A stretch of 64,000 nt of DNA. Source: Acidovorax sp. FJL06 (GTDB taxonomy: Bacteria; Pseudomonadota; Gammaproteobacteria; Burkholderiales; Burkholderiaceae_C). Positions within the stretch are counted from its first letter, which is position 1. Each line of letters starts with the position of its first letter. Both the position numbers and the translations under genes were made by a program. Below are positions 48,973 through 58,167 of this stretch, in pieces. Where the stretch lies: assembly GCF_003852545.1 (NCBI RefSeq), contig NZ_QAJR01000017.1:13056-77055 (forward strand). The letters run 5' to 3'. The notes under the pieces were generated by a model, which was not told the origin of the DNA, searched no databases, and worked only from the letters and a program-made list of their open reading frames with translations.

Positions 48973-50433
48973 TCACACCCCGCCCATGCACAGGTACTTG
49001 GTGTCCACGTACTCCTCAATGCCATGCGCCGAGCCCTCGCGCCCCATGCCCGACTGCTTGACGCCGCCGAACGGGGCCACCGCCGTGGAGATCACGCCCG
49101 CATTGATGCCCACCATGCCGTACTGCAGCGCGCCGCTGACCCGCCAGACCCGCCCCACATCGCGCGAGTAGAAGTAGGCCGCGAGACCAAACTCGGTGTC
49201 GTTGGCCATCTGGATCGCCTCGGCCTCGGTGCCAAAGCGGAACAGCGGCGCCACCGGGCCGAAGATTTCTTCGCGCGCCATGCGCATCTCTGGCGTGATG
49301 TCGGCCAGGATCGTGGGTTCGTAGAACGTGCCGCCCAGCGCGTGGCGCTGCCCGCCCGTGACAACGCGGGCGCCCCGGGCCTTGGCATCGGCCACCAGCT
49401 CCTCCACCTTGGCCAGCGAGGCCTCATCGATCAGTGGGCCCTGGTCCACACCCTCCTCCAGGCCGCTGCCCACCTTCAGCGCAGCCACGGCGCGGGCCAG
49501 CTTGTCGGCGAAGGCGTCGTAGACGCCGTCCTGCACCAGCAGGCGGTTGGCGCACACGCAGGTCTGCCCCGTGTTGCGGTACTTGGAGGCCATGGCCCCC
49601 TGCACGGCCGCGTCCAGGTCCGCGTCGTCGAACACGATGAAGGGGGCGTTGCCCCCCAGTTCCAGCGACATCTTCTTGAGCGTGGGCGCACATTGCGCGG
49701 CCAGCACACGGCCGATTTCGGTCGAGCCCGTGAACGTGAGCTTGCGCACCACGGAGCTGGCCGTGAGTTCCGCGCCGATGGGCCGCGCATCGCCGGTGAT
49801 GACACTGAACACCCCCGCCGGCACGCCGGCCCGCGCCGCGAGTTCGGCCATGGCCAGCGCCGACAGCGGCGTCTGCGTGGCCGGCTTGACGATGATGGTG
49901 CACCCCGCCGCGAGCGCCGGCGCCACCTTGCGCGTGATCATGGCGGCCGGAAAGTTCCAGGGCGTGATGGCGGCGCAGACGCCCACCGGCTCGCGCGTCA
50001 CGACGATGCGCTTGTCCAGCCAGGGCGAGGGAATCACCTCGCCATAGATGCGGCGGGCTTCTTCGGCAAACCACTCGATGTAGGACGCCGCGTAGGCGAT
50101 CTCGCCCCGGGCTTCGGCCAGGGGCTTGCCTTGCTCGCTGGTCATGATCAGGGCCAGGTCCTCCTGGTGCTGCAGCACGAGCTCGAACCAGCGGCGCAGG
50201 ATGCGCGCGCGGTCCTCGGCGGTGCGCGCCTTCCACGGGCCAAACGCCCGGTCGGCAGCCGCGATGGCGGCCCGGGTCTGGTCGGCGCCCGCGTTCGGGA
50301 TGGTGCCAATCAGCGCGCCATTGGCGGGGTTGTTCACATCGAGCGTGGCGCCGTTGGCGGCATCGACCCATTGGCCGTCGATGTAGCAGCGGGCCTTGAG
50401 CAGGCTGGGGTCCTGGAGTGCAATGGTGTGCAT
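48973..50433 (-). CDS. gabD: NAD(P)-dependent succinate-semialdehyde dehydrogenase
   Basis: Oxidises succinate semialdehyde, the end product of the HpaI aldolase step, to succinate. It has 486 residues from MHTIALQDPSLLKARCY. Cofactor segment AAITPWNFPAAMITRKVAPA, glutamate in MSLELGGNAPFIV, catalytic cysteine C292 in NTGQTCVCANRLLVQ, and C-terminal FGGVKQSGMGREGS, all typical of GabD/SSADH. The CVC dyad is the GabD-like redox pair. A very long open frame continues upstream but is not coding. The position in the hpa operon strongly supports this substrate. Confidence 0.93.
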   Translation of the reverse strand: MHTIALQDPSLLKARCYIDGQWVDAANGATLDVNNPANGALIGTIPNAGADQTRAAIAAADRAFGPWKARTAEDRARILRRWFELVLQHQEDLALIMTSEQGKPLAEARGEIAYAASYIEWFAEEARRIYGEVIPSPWLDKRIVVTREPVGVCAAITPWNFPAAMITRKVAPALAAGCTIIVKPATQTPLSALAMAELAARAGVPAGVFSVITGDARPIGAELTASSVVRKLTFTGSTEIGRVLAAQCAPTLKKMSLELGGNAPFIVFDDADLDAAVQGAMASKYRNTGQTCVCANRLLVQDGVYDAFADKLARAVAALKVGSGLEEGVDQGPLIDEASLAKVEELVADAKARGARVVTGGQRHALGGTFYEPTILADITPEMRMAREEIFGPVAPLFRFGTEAEAIQMANDTEFGLAAYFYSRDVGRVWRVSGALQYGMVGINAGVISTAVAPFGGVKQSGMGREGSAHGIEEYVDTKYLCMGGV

Positions 50434-50504
50434 GGTGGCGTAGCGGTCTGGGGGCGGTGGTGTGAGGGGCATGGCGGGAGTGGCGGGCGTGGCTGGCGTG
50501 TGGG

Positions 50505-51485
50505 TCACTCCAGCTTCAGGCCGATGTCCTTGATGAGCTTGCCCCAGCGCGCGCGCTCGGCCGCGGCAAAGGTGTTCATCTGCGCGGGCGTGCCGGGCAT
50601 GGCTTCCACGCCCAGGGCCTGGAAACGTGCCTTCACCGGCGTGGAGTTCAGCGCGGCCTGCAAGGCCGTGCTCAGGCGCTTGATTTCTTCGGGCGGCGTG
50701 GACGCATGGACCGACATGCCCTGCCAGGCAAACGCCTCGAAGTCCTTGAGGCCCTGCTCCATCAGCGTGGGCACCTCGGGCAGCGTGGCCATGCGCAGGG
50801 CGCTGGCCACGCCAATGGCGCGCAGGTTGCCGCCCACGATGTTCGGCATGCCCCCTGCCGACTCGACGAACATGAACGGAACCTGCCCGCCCATGATGTC
50901 CTGGATGGCCGGCGTGACTCCGCGGTAGGGCACATGGGTCATGTTCAGCCCGGTCTGCTGGCGCAGCAGCTCCATGGTCAGGTGGTGGGGCGTGCCCGCG
51001 CCGGGCGATGCATAGTTGACGCCGCCGGGCTGCGCCTTGGCCCAGGCCAGGAACTCCTTGAAGTTCTTGACGGGCAGCTTGGGCGACACCACCAGGATCA
51101 GCGGGAAGCGCACCAGCATGCCCACCGACAACAGGTCCCGGTCGGCGTTGTACGACAGCTTGCTGTACAGCCAGGGGTTGGTGGCCAGCACGGCATAGTC
51201 GCCCGTGAGCAGCAGGTTGGCCGGGGTGGACGAGCGCGCCACATAGTCCGCGGCGATGTTGTGCGCTGCACCGGGCTTGTTGACCACTACGATGGTCTGG
51301 TTCAGCGTCTTGCTCATCTGGTCGGCCACGGTGCGCGCCACGATGTCGGTGCCGCCTCCGGCCGCCATACCGACCACCCATTCAAGGGGGCGCTTGTCCT
51401 GCGCCAGGGTGGCCAGCGGCAGGCCGCTGAGGGACATCGCAGCGGTGCACAGGGCCGCGCGGCGGGAGAGATTGAATGTGGACAT
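50505..51485 (-). CDS. Bug/TctC-type tripartite tricarboxylate transporter receptor, copy 1
   Basis: Periplasmic solute receptor of the Bug family (326 residues from MSTFNLSRRAALCTAAM). The signal peptide carries SRRAAL, suggestive of Tat export, and ends near TLAQ. Bug hallmarks: VVGMAAGGGTDIVARTVADQ, VVNKPGAAHNIAADYV, VNYASPGAGTPHHLTMELLR and HVPYRGVTPAIQDIMGGQV. TctA and TctB membrane genes are absent from the window. It lies between hpaI and the semialdehyde dehydrogenase. Confidence 0.9.
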   Translation of the reverse strand: MSTFNLSRRAALCTAAMSLSGLPLATLAQDKRPLEWVVGMAAGGGTDIVARTVADQMSKTLNQTIVVVNKPGAAHNIAADYVARSSTPANLLLTGDYAVLATNPWLYSKLSYNADRDLLSVGMLVRFPLILVVSPKLPVKNFKEFLAWAKAQPGGVNYASPGAGTPHHLTMELLRQQTGLNMTHVPYRGVTPAIQDIMGGQVPFMFVESAGGMPNIVGGNLRAIGVASALRMATLPEVPTLMEQGLKDFEAFAWQGMSVHASTPPEEIKRLSTALQAALNSTPVKARFQALGVEAMPGTPAQMNTFAAAERARWGKLIKDIGLKLE

Positions 51486-51624
51486 GGGGTGTCTCCTCAC
51501 AGGGGATGGTTGAAAAAACAGGCCGGCTTGGTGGCTGGCTCGGGGGAAACCGGAAAAAGGCTGCGCTGCGGGCGCTGCCTGCTGCAGTGCCCGGTGCGGG
51601 GTTGTCTGTGTGTGGATGGGCCTG

Positions 51625-52443
51625 TCAGTAGGGGTTGCCGCCGCCGGCCAGGGGCACTGGCGCTGACACCGGGTTGCGGCCAAAGCTGCGCGCCAGCTCG
51701 GTGGCGCTGCGCACCAGCAGCGTCGTATCCACGCCCACCGCCACGAACAAGGCACCCGCATCCAGGTAGCTCTGGGCCAGCTGGCGGTCCGCCATCAGGA
51801 TGCCGGCCGCCTTGCCGGCCGCACGCACGGTGGCAATGCCCTCCAGGATGGCGCGTTGCACGGCGGGGTGGCTGGCCTGGCCCCGGTAGCCCATCGCGGC
51901 CGACAGGTCCGCCGGGCCGAAGAACACCCCGTCCACGCCGTCGGTCGCGGCGATGGCCTGCAGGTTCTGCATCGCCAGCGGGGTCTCGGCCTGCACCAGC
52001 AAGCACATCTCGCCGTTGGCGCGGTTCAGGTAGTCCTCCACCTGGTTCCAGCGCGAGGCCCGCGCCAACGTGGCGCCCATGCCCCGGATGCCTTCGGGCG
52101 CATAGCGCATGGCGCGCACCATCAGGGCCGCCTGCTCGGGCGTATCGACCATGGGGATGAGCAGGGTCTGTGCGCCCACGTCCAGGTACTGCTTGACCAG
52201 CGCCACATCGGCCTGCACCGGGCGCACCACGGGGTGCACGGGGTATGGCGCCACGGCCCGCAGCTGGTCGAGCACGCTGCGCACGTCGTTGGGCGCATGT
52301 TCGCCGTCCAGCAGCAGCCAGTCAAAGCCGCAGCCGGCCAGCGCCTCGGCGGCGTTGGCATCGGCCAGTCCGACCCACAGGCCAATTTGTGGCCGGCCCT
52401 CGCGCAGCGCGTTGCGAAACCGGTTGTTGGGGATCTGCATCAT
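51625..52443 (-). CDS. hpaI: 4-Hydroxy-2-oxoheptanedioate aldolase
   Basis: Class II pyruvate aldolase cleaving 4-hydroxy-2-oxoheptane-1,7-dioate to pyruvate and succinate semialdehyde, the last step of the homoprotocatechuate pathway. It has 272 residues (271 if the second ATG is used). HpcH/HpaI TIM-barrel motifs: [35 protein letters not shown], metal ligands in [14 protein letters not shown] and [20 protein letters not shown]. It starts 10 bases after hpaH. A 139-base gap follows before the Bug receptor. Confidence 0.95.
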   Translation of the reverse strand: MMQIPNNRFRNALREGRPQIGLWVGLADANAAEALAGCGFDWLLLDGEHAPNDVRSVLDQLRAVAPYPVHPVVRPVQADVALVKQYLDVGAQTLLIPMVDTPEQAALMVRAMRYAPEGIRGMGATLARASRWNQVEDYLNRANGEMCLLVQAETPLAMQNLQAIAATDGVDGVFFGPADLSAAMGYRGQASHPAVQRAILEGIATVRAAGKAAGILMADRQLAQSYLDAGALFVAVGVDTTLLVRSATELARSFGRNPVSAPVPLAGGGNPY

Positions 52444-52453
52444 GGCAAAGGCC

Positions 52454-53257
52454 TCAGACAAAGCGGAAGGACACGGAGCCCAGCGGGCCATAGTCGGCGT
52501 GGAAGCTGTCGCCCGCCACCGCCGCCGTGGGGCGCGTGAACGAGCCCGCCAGCACCACATCGCCCGCGTTGAGCTGCTCGCCGTAGGGCGCGATCTTGTT
52601 GGCCAGCCAGGCCACGCCATTCGCTGGGTGGTTGAGCACGGCGGCGGCCAGGCCGCTTTCCTCGATCACGCCGTTCTTGTGCAGCAGCGCGCCCACCCAG
52701 CGCAGGTCCACGTCCAGGGGCTTGACGGGGCGACCGCCCAGCACGATGCCGGCATTGGCGGCAAAGTCCGAGATGGTGTCGAAGACCTTGCGCATCACGC
52801 GGGTCTCGCGGTCGAACTGTTCGATGCGCGAATCGATGATCTCGATGGCGGGCACCACGTAGTCGGTGGCCGAAAGCACGTCGAACAGCGACACGCCTGG
52901 GCCTTTCAGGGGCTTGCCCAGGATGAAGGCCAGCTCCACCTCCACGCGCGGCGCGATGAAGCGCCCTGCGGGGATGTCGCCGCCGGCATCGAAGAACATG
53001 TCGTCCATCAGCGGCGCATAGTCGGGCTCGGTGATCTGGCTGGCGATCTGCATCGCCCGCGAGGTCAGGCCGATCTTGCGGCCCCTAATGGTGCGGCCCT
53101 CGGCCAGCTCCAGCCGCACCCATTCGCGCTGGATGGCGTAGCCGTCCTCAATGGTCATCTCGGGGTATTGCAGCGAGAAGTGGCGCAGCTGCGTGCGGGT
53201 CTTGCGCGCCTCTTGGAGCGCGCGCGCCAGGGCGCCCACGGTGTCTTGTGAAAGCAT
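52454..53257 (-). CDS. hpaH: 2-Oxo-hept-4-ene-1,7-dioate hydratase
   Basis: Mg2+-dependent hydratase of the MhpD/HpaH branch of the fumarylacetoacetate-hydrolase fold. It has 267 residues from [17 protein letters not shown]; the longer frame covers hpaF. Motifs: [20 protein letters not shown], the metal site [33 protein letters not shown], and [20 protein letters not shown]. It acts after HpaG and before HpaI. It is 10 bases after hpaF. Confidence 0.95.
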   Translation of the reverse strand: MLSQDTVGALARALQEARKTRTQLRHFSLQYPEMTIEDGYAIQREWVRLELAEGRTIRGRKIGLTSRAMQIASQITEPDYAPLMDDMFFDAGGDIPAGRFIAPRVEVELAFILGKPLKGPGVSLFDVLSATDYVVPAIEIIDSRIEQFDRETRVMRKVFDTISDFAANAGIVLGGRPVKPLDVDLRWVGALLHKNGVIEESGLAAAVLNHPANGVAWLANKIAPYGEQLNAGDVVLAGSFTRPTAAVAGDSFHADYGPLGSVSFRFV

Positions 53258-53267
53258 GGTGTTGTGC

Positions 53268-53723
53268 CTAGCCATGGGCCGGCTTGTGGAACAGGGGGTG
53301 GATGGAGCTGTGTTTGGCGTCGAACACCTCGGGACCTTCATCGATCTGCAAGGTGATGCCGATGTGGCGCGACGCCAGCAGCGCGGAAAAATGGGCCTGT
53401 GCCGCCGCCTCCAGCGCGCGGCCCACGGACAGGTGGGTGGCGCTGCCACGGCCACGGCCCATGCGCAGGTTGAGGTAGACGAAGGCATAACCCGCACCGT
53501 CCCCCGCCGCCAACCCGGCGGCCCCGTCATCGGCCACGGCATAGTGCGCCGCCGGGTAGGCCAGCACGCGCACGCCGCCCGTGGGGAACACCGGCTTGCC
53601 GGCTTCGTCCACCTGGGCGCACAGGGTCTGGGCCAGCGCGCAGCACAGCGCCGCCATGTCGCTGCCGCCTTGTGCAGCGGGCTGGTCCAGATTGGGGGTG
53701 TAGAGGATGACCAGGTGGGGCAT
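53268..53723 (-). CDS. hpaF: 5-Carboxymethyl-2-hydroxymuconate delta-isomerase
   Basis: Tautomerase-like isomerase of the CHMI family (151 residues from [16 protein letters not shown]). The catalytic N-terminal proline follows the start methionine (Met-Pro). Other family features are [15 protein letters not shown] and [20 protein letters not shown]. It is slightly longer than E. coli HpaF (126) because of Ala/Gly-rich insertions. It lies 25 bases after hpaD and 10 before hpaH. Confidence 0.92.
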   Translation of the reverse strand: MPHLVILYTPNLDQPAAQGGSDMAALCCALAQTLCAQVDEAGKPVFPTGGVRVLAYPAAHYAVADDGAAGLAAGDGAGYAFVYLNLRMGRGRGSATHLSVGRALEAAAQAHFSALLASRHIGITLQIDEGPEVFDAKHSSIHPLFHKPAHG

Positions 53724-53748
53724 GGCGCGGCTCCGGCTCAGTTGCGGA

Positions 53749-54672
53749 TCACAGGCGGCTGAAAGCCTGGTAGCCCGAGGCCGAGGAGGCCTGCGCCGCC
53801 GGAATCGCACGCCCCGTCTGCGGCGTGACCGGGAACACGGCGTTGATCTGCCCCGTGCCCGAGGCGCCGAAGTACGGCGTCACCACCTCCGCCTGGCCCG
53901 CGTACTCCGACCAGCCCAGTGCGCCCACCAGCATGGCGGTGTCGTGCATGAACCCTTCGCCGTGGCCCTTGGCCGCGTACTCGGGCAGCATCTCGCAGAA
54001 CGTGGCCCAGTCGCCCGCCTGCCACATCTCGATGACGCGGTGGTCCAGCGTCTCCAGAAAAGGGCTCCAGATCTTCTGGGCAAACTCGGGGGCCAGGCCG
54101 TTCTGGGCGAAGCGGTGGCTCAGGCTGCCGCTGGCCAGGAAGGCCACGGTGCCGTCGTACTGCTCCTCGATGGCCCGGCGCATGGCCCAGCCCAGGCGCG
54201 CGCTGTCGGCCAGGTAGTGCACCTGGCACAGGGCCGACACCGACACCACCTTGAAGTACTGGTCGGCGTTCATGTAGCGCATGGGAACCAGCGTTCCGTA
54301 CTCGGGCGCCAGCGTGGTCGCGGGGTGGGCCAGGGTCTCCACGCCCTGTGCGCAGCAGGCTTTGGCCAGCAATTGCCCCAGCTCCGGGTTGCCGGGGAAC
54401 GCATAGTCCAGGTTGCTGATGAAGTGGGGCAGCTCGTTGCTGGTGTACACCCCCTGGAACTGCGGCGCGCAGTTGATGTGGTAGTTGGCATTCACCAGCC
54501 AGTGCGTGTCGAACACCACGATGGTGTCCACGCCCAGCTCCCGGCAGCGGCGGCCAATTTCGATATGGCCGTCGATGGCGGCCTGGCGGAACCCTTTTTG
54601 CGGGCCCTCCAGTTCGCTCAGGTACATGGAAGGTACGTGGGTGATTTTGGCTGCCAGTGCGAGTTGTCCCAT
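53749..54672 (-). CDS. hpaD: 3,4-Dihydroxyphenylacetate 2,3-dioxygenase
   Basis: Extradiol (class III, LigB-fold) dioxygenase cleaving homoprotocatechuate next to its hydroxyls. It has 307 residues starting MGQLALAAKITHVPSMYL. Fe(II) ligand region candidates: the His in KITHVPSMYL and the VFDTHWLVNANYHINCAPQF stretch. Substrate-binding elements FLASGSLSHRFAQNG and HGEGFMHDT are present. It is transcribed just after the second Bug receptor (18 bases) and before hpaF. Intact. Confidence 0.94.
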   Translation of the reverse strand: MGQLALAAKITHVPSMYLSELEGPQKGFRQAAIDGHIEIGRRCRELGVDTIVVFDTHWLVNANYHINCAPQFQGVYTSNELPHFISNLDYAFPGNPELGQLLAKACCAQGVETLAHPATTLAPEYGTLVPMRYMNADQYFKVVSVSALCQVHYLADSARLGWAMRRAIEEQYDGTVAFLASGSLSHRFAQNGLAPEFAQKIWSPFLETLDHRVIEMWQAGDWATFCEMLPEYAAKGHGEGFMHDTAMLVGALGWSEYAGQAEVVTPYFGASGTGQINAVFPVTPQTGRAIPAAQASSASGYQAFSRL

Positions 54673-54690
54673 TCTTGGTTCCTGCCTTTC

Positions 54691-55668
54691 TCAGTTGTCC
54701 AGTTGGATGTTGGCCTTGCGGGCGATGGCCGCGTACTTGGTGATCTCGCTGCGCAGGAAGTCCGCAAACTGCCCCGGCGTGCCGGGCTGTGCGGCAATGC
54801 CGCCCTGCGCAAACGCCTGCACGACGGCGGGGCTGGCCAGGGCCTTGCCGACCTCGGTGTTCATGCGCTGCACCACGGCGTCGGGCGTGCCGGCGGGTGC
54901 CAGCAGCCCGCTCCAGGAGTTGGATTCGAGCGGCGTGCCTTGTTCGGCCAGGGTCGGGATGTCGGGGGCATGGGCCGAGCGCTGCGCCGTGGCCATGCCC
55001 AGCGCCACCAGCTTGCCCGACTGCACATGGCTGCGAAACTCCGGCCAGTTGCCGAACATCACGCTCACCTGCCCACCCAGCAGGTCGGCCAGCGCCGGCC
55101 CCTGGCCCTTGTAGGGCACGTGGATCAGGTCCACGCCCAGCTGCTGCTTGAGCAACTCGCCCGACAGGTGCGCAGACGTGCCGTTGCCAAACGAGGCATA
55201 GCTGAGCACGCCGGGGCGCCGCAGGGCCTGCTGGCGCAGGTCCGCCAGCGTGCGCAGGCCGCTGCCCGGGTGGGTGGCCAGCACATGCCCCGACAGACCC
55301 ATGAGCGCCACGGGGCGCAGGTCTTCTAGCGTGTTGTAGGGCAGCCGCTTGACCAGGCTCTGGTTGGCCGCGAAGCTGTTGGCCACGGTCACGAAGCTGT
55401 AGCCGTCGGGCGCCGCCTTGGCCACCGCATCCACGCCGATCACGGTGCCGGCGCCGGGTTTGTTGTCCACCACCACGGGCTGCGCGAGGGACTTGGCCAG
55501 CTCCAGCGCGACCAGGCGCGTCACGAAGTCGGTGGTGCCGCCGGGTGCGAAGGGCACGACGATCTTCAGCGCCCGCGTGGGCCAGGCAGCCTGGGCTTGG
55601 GCCCGCCAGGGCATGGCGGCCCATGTGGCCGCGGCGCCCAGCAGGGTGCGTCGGTGGATGGCGGTCAT
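54691..55668 (-). CDS. Bug/TctC-type tripartite tricarboxylate transporter receptor, copy 2
   Basis: Second Bug-family periplasmic receptor (325 residues from MTAIHRRTLLGAAATWA). The signal peptide has a twin-arginine-like start (HRRTLLG) and ends near AQAQA. Hallmarks: IVVPFAPGGTTDFVTRLVAL, VDNKPGAGTVIGVDAVAKAA, YASFGNGTSAHLSGELLKQQ and HVPYKGQGPALADLLGGQVS. It differs clearly from copy 1. It sits between hpaE and hpaD; the ligand is unknown but presumably a pathway acid. Confidence 0.9.
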   Translation of the reverse strand: MTAIHRRTLLGAAATWAAMPWRAQAQAAWPTRALKIVVPFAPGGTTDFVTRLVALELAKSLAQPVVVDNKPGAGTVIGVDAVAKAAPDGYSFVTVANSFAANQSLVKRLPYNTLEDLRPVALMGLSGHVLATHPGSGLRTLADLRQQALRRPGVLSYASFGNGTSAHLSGELLKQQLGVDLIHVPYKGQGPALADLLGGQVSVMFGNWPEFRSHVQSGKLVALGMATAQRSAHAPDIPTLAEQGTPLESNSWSGLLAPAGTPDAVVQRMNTEVGKALASPAVVQAFAQGGIAAQPGTPGQFADFLRSEITKYAAIARKANIQLDN

Positions 55669-55799
55669 GGGGGTGTTGTCTCCGTTGTCGTGGTTCTTTT
55701 CTGCAGCGGGTCGGCGCGGTGGCATCTCAGTTATCCATAGCGCTCGCTGCGCACACCCACAGCCCATGAAACTGGCGCGACCCAGGCCAGTGCCCCCGT

Positions 55800-55896
55800 G
55801 CAAGGGCCGCCCCGCCGCACCGGGGGCGTCCCCCTCCCGTATTGCGCAGCAATACGAGAGAGGGGGGAAGGCGCGAAGCGACTCAGGGGGTGCTTC
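55800..55896. repeat. GC-rich intergenic repeat, copy B, inside the hpa operon
   Basis: GCAAGGGCCGCCCCGCCGCA, C-runs, an 8-bp hairpin CGTATTGC-gca-GCAATACG (55838-55856), then G-rich GAGAGGGGGGAAGGCGCGAA. It shares ends and the G/C-run core with copy A at 37282. It begins three bases past the hpaE stop and fills half of the 231-base gap before the Bug receptor; it could cause partial termination or mRNA processing. Confidence 0.65.
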
Positions 55897-55899
55897 ATC

Positions 55900-57357
55900 T
55901 CAGACGCCCCAGTGCGGAATGTGGTGGCTGCCCATCGACACCGCAATGTTTTTGGGCTCCAGGAACACCTCGTAGCTCCAAGTGCCGCCTTCGCGCCCCG
56001 TGCCGCTGCCCTTGGTGCCGCCGAAGGGCTGGCGCAGGTCGCGCACGTTCTGGCTGTTGACGAAACACATGCCCGCCTCGATGCCGGCCGCCACGCGGTG
56101 CGCCCGGCCGATGTTCTCGGTCCAGACGTAGCTCGACAGGCCGTACTGGATGTCGTTGGCCAGGCGGATGGCCTCGGCCTCGTCCTCGAACGGGATCAGG
56201 CAGGCCACGGGGCCGAAGATCTCGTCCTGGGCGATCTTCATGCGGTTGTCCACGTCCGCGAACACCGTGGGCAACACGAAGTTGCCCTTTTGCAGGTGGG
56301 CCGGCAGCTCGGGCGTGCCGAGGCCGCCGCACAGCAGGGTGGCGCCCTCCTTGGGGCCCAGCTCGATGTAGCTGCGCACCTTGGCCAGATGGGCCTGGCT
56401 GATCATCGGGCCGACGATGGCTTTTTCATCGAGCGGGTCCCCCACCACGATGCGGCGCGCGCGCGCCGCGAACTTCTCGGCGAAGTCGGCATAGATGGAC
56501 TTCTGCACCAGGATGCGCGAACCGGCGGTGCAGCGCTCTCCGTTGTTGGAGAAGATCATGAAGAGGGCAGCGTCGAGCGCACGATCAAGGTCGGCATCGG
56601 CAAACACCACGAAGGGGCTCTTGCCGCCCAGTTCCATGCTGAACTTCTTGAGGCCGGCGGCCTGCACGATGCGGTTGCCCGTTGCGGTGGAGCCGGTGAA
56701 CGAAATCGCGCGCACATCGGGGTGGGTGCACAGGGGCTCGCCCGCGTCCTTGCCATACCCATGCACCACGTTCAGCACACCGGCCGGAATGCCGGCTTCG
56801 AGCGCCAGCTCGCCCAGGCGCGCGGCCGTCAGGGGCGACAGCTCGCTCATCTTGAGCACTGCCGTGTTGCCGAAGGCGAGCGCGGGGGCCACCTTCCAGG
56901 TGGACGTCATGAAGGGCACGTTCCAGGGCGAGATCAGCGCGCACACGCCCACGGGGTGGAACAGCGTGTAGTTCAGGTGGGTGGGCGTGGGGTAGGTGTG
57001 GCCGTCCACGCGGGTGCACATCTCGGCAAAGTAGTAGAAGTTGTCGGCGGCACGCGGAATCAGCGCCTTGCCGGTCTGGCCGATGACCTGGCCCGTGTCC
57101 TTGGTTTCGGTCAGTGCCAGCGCGGGCACCTCGGCCGCGATCAGGTCGCCGAGCTTGCGCACAAGCTTGGCGCGTTCGGGGGCGGGCAGGCCGGCCCATG
57201 CGGGAAAGGCGTCCTTGGCAGCGGCCACGGCGGCATGGACTTCGGCCTCGCCACCACGGGCCACCTCGGCCAGCACCTCCTGCGTGGCGGGGTTGACGGT
57301 CTCGAAGTATTCGCGGCTTTCGACGGGTTTGCCGCCGATCAGGTGTTGGATGCGCAT
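55900..57357 (-). CDS. hpaE: 5-Carboxymethyl-2-hydroxymuconate semialdehyde dehydrogenase
   Basis: NAD+-dependent dehydrogenase acting on the ring-cleavage product of HpaD. It has 485 residues. Motifs: LISPWNVPFMTSTWKVAPAL (cofactor), glutamate in FSMELGGKSPFVVFADADLD, catalytic C276 in NNGERCTAGSRILV, and FGGTKGSGTGREGG at the C-terminus. It belongs to the HpaE/betaine-aldehyde-like class. It follows hpaG2 by 42 bases. The start MRIQHLIGGKPVESREYFET is the usual one. Confidence 0.95.
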   Translation of the reverse strand: MRIQHLIGGKPVESREYFETVNPATQEVLAEVARGGEAEVHAAVAAAKDAFPAWAGLPAPERAKLVRKLGDLIAAEVPALALTETKDTGQVIGQTGKALIPRAADNFYYFAEMCTRVDGHTYPTPTHLNYTLFHPVGVCALISPWNVPFMTSTWKVAPALAFGNTAVLKMSELSPLTAARLGELALEAGIPAGVLNVVHGYGKDAGEPLCTHPDVRAISFTGSTATGNRIVQAAGLKKFSMELGGKSPFVVFADADLDRALDAALFMIFSNNGERCTAGSRILVQKSIYADFAEKFAARARRIVVGDPLDEKAIVGPMISQAHLAKVRSYIELGPKEGATLLCGGLGTPELPAHLQKGNFVLPTVFADVDNRMKIAQDEIFGPVACLIPFEDEAEAIRLANDIQYGLSSYVWTENIGRAHRVAAGIEAGMCFVNSQNVRDLRQPFGGTKGSGTGREGGTWSYEVFLEPKNIAVSMGSHHIPHWGV

Positions 57358-57399
57358 GAAAGGAATCTCCAGGATGCAGGGATTTTTTAGGGAGGGAAA

Positions 57400-58167
57400 T
57401 CAGCGGCCGAAGGTTTCGTCGCCCACGATGGTGTTCACCAGCCGGCCAATGCCGTCGATCTCGGTGACCACCTCGTCGCCCACGTTGACGTTCACCACGC
57501 CTTCGGGCGTGCCCGTCAGGATCACGTCGCCCGCGCGCAGCGTCATGAAGCTGCTCAGGTACTCGATCAGCTCGGCAATGTCGTTGACCATGTTGCCGGT
57601 GCGCCCCTGCTGCACCACCTGGCCGTTGACCAGGGTGCGCAGCCGCAGATCGTGCGGGTCGGGCACATCGGCCGCATCCACGAACCAGGGGCCCAGCACG
57701 GTGCAGGTGTCGCGGTTCTTCACGCGCAGGTTGGGTCGGTACCAGTTCTCCAGGTAGTCGCGGATCGCGTAGTCGTTGCACACCGTGTAGCCCGCCACAT
57801 GCCGCAGCGCGTCGGCCTTCTTCACGCCCCGGGCGGTCTTGCCGATCACCACCGCGAGTTCACACTCGTAATGCATGAAGGCCACATCGGCCGGCCGGCG
57901 TGTCTGGCCGTTGTGGCCGATCAATGCGCCCGGGCCCTTGAGGAACACCAGGGGTTCGTCCTTCGTGGTCACGGTCAGCTCGCCCGACAGCTCCTTGAGG
58001 TGGTCGGCATAGTTCAGGCCCAGCGCGATGACGGTGCCCACCTCGAACGGTGGCAGCCAGATCACCTCGCCCTGCTCCAGCACGCGGCCATCGGCCAGGC
58101 GGATCTGCTCGCCGTGGGGCGTTGCCTCGTGAATCGCGCCTGCATAGGCCACCCTTGCCTTCTTCAT
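57400..58167 (-). CDS. hpaG2: HpaG2: 4-oxo-3-hydroxy-type decarboxylase/isomerase subunit (FAH fold)
   Basis: One of two fumarylacetoacetate-hydrolase-fold proteins forming the HpaG decarboxylase/isomerase (5-oxopent-3-ene-1,2,5-tricarboxylate decarboxylase). It has 255 residues from MKKARVAYAGAIHEATP. Metal site HYECELAVVIGK (E-x-E), catalytic region VAGYTVCNDYAIRDY, and the C-terminal motif RAGDVILTGTPEGV. In E. coli the two halves are one polypeptide; here they are separate genes overlapping by four bases. The longer open frame runs through hpaG1 and is not coding. Confidence 0.93.
   Translation of the reverse strand: MKKARVAYAGAIHEATPHGEQIRLADGRVLEQGEVIWLPPFEVGTVIALGLNYADHLKELSGELTVTTKDEPLVFLKGPGALIGHNGQTRRPADVAFMHYECELAVVIGKTARGVKKADALRHVAGYTVCNDYAIRDYLENWYRPNLRVKNRDTCTVLGPWFVDAADVPDPHDLRLRTLVNGQVVQQGRTGNMVNDIAELIEYLSSFMTLRAGDVILTGTPEGVVNVNVGDEVVTEIDGIGRLVNTIVGDETFGR

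Noticed and set aside
50434-51381. Upstream extension of the succinate-semialdehyde dehydrogenase frame suggesting a fusion protein
   Set aside because: The extension is the out-of-frame reading of the Bug receptor gene and low-complexity spacer; the enzyme starts cleanly at MHTIALQDP.
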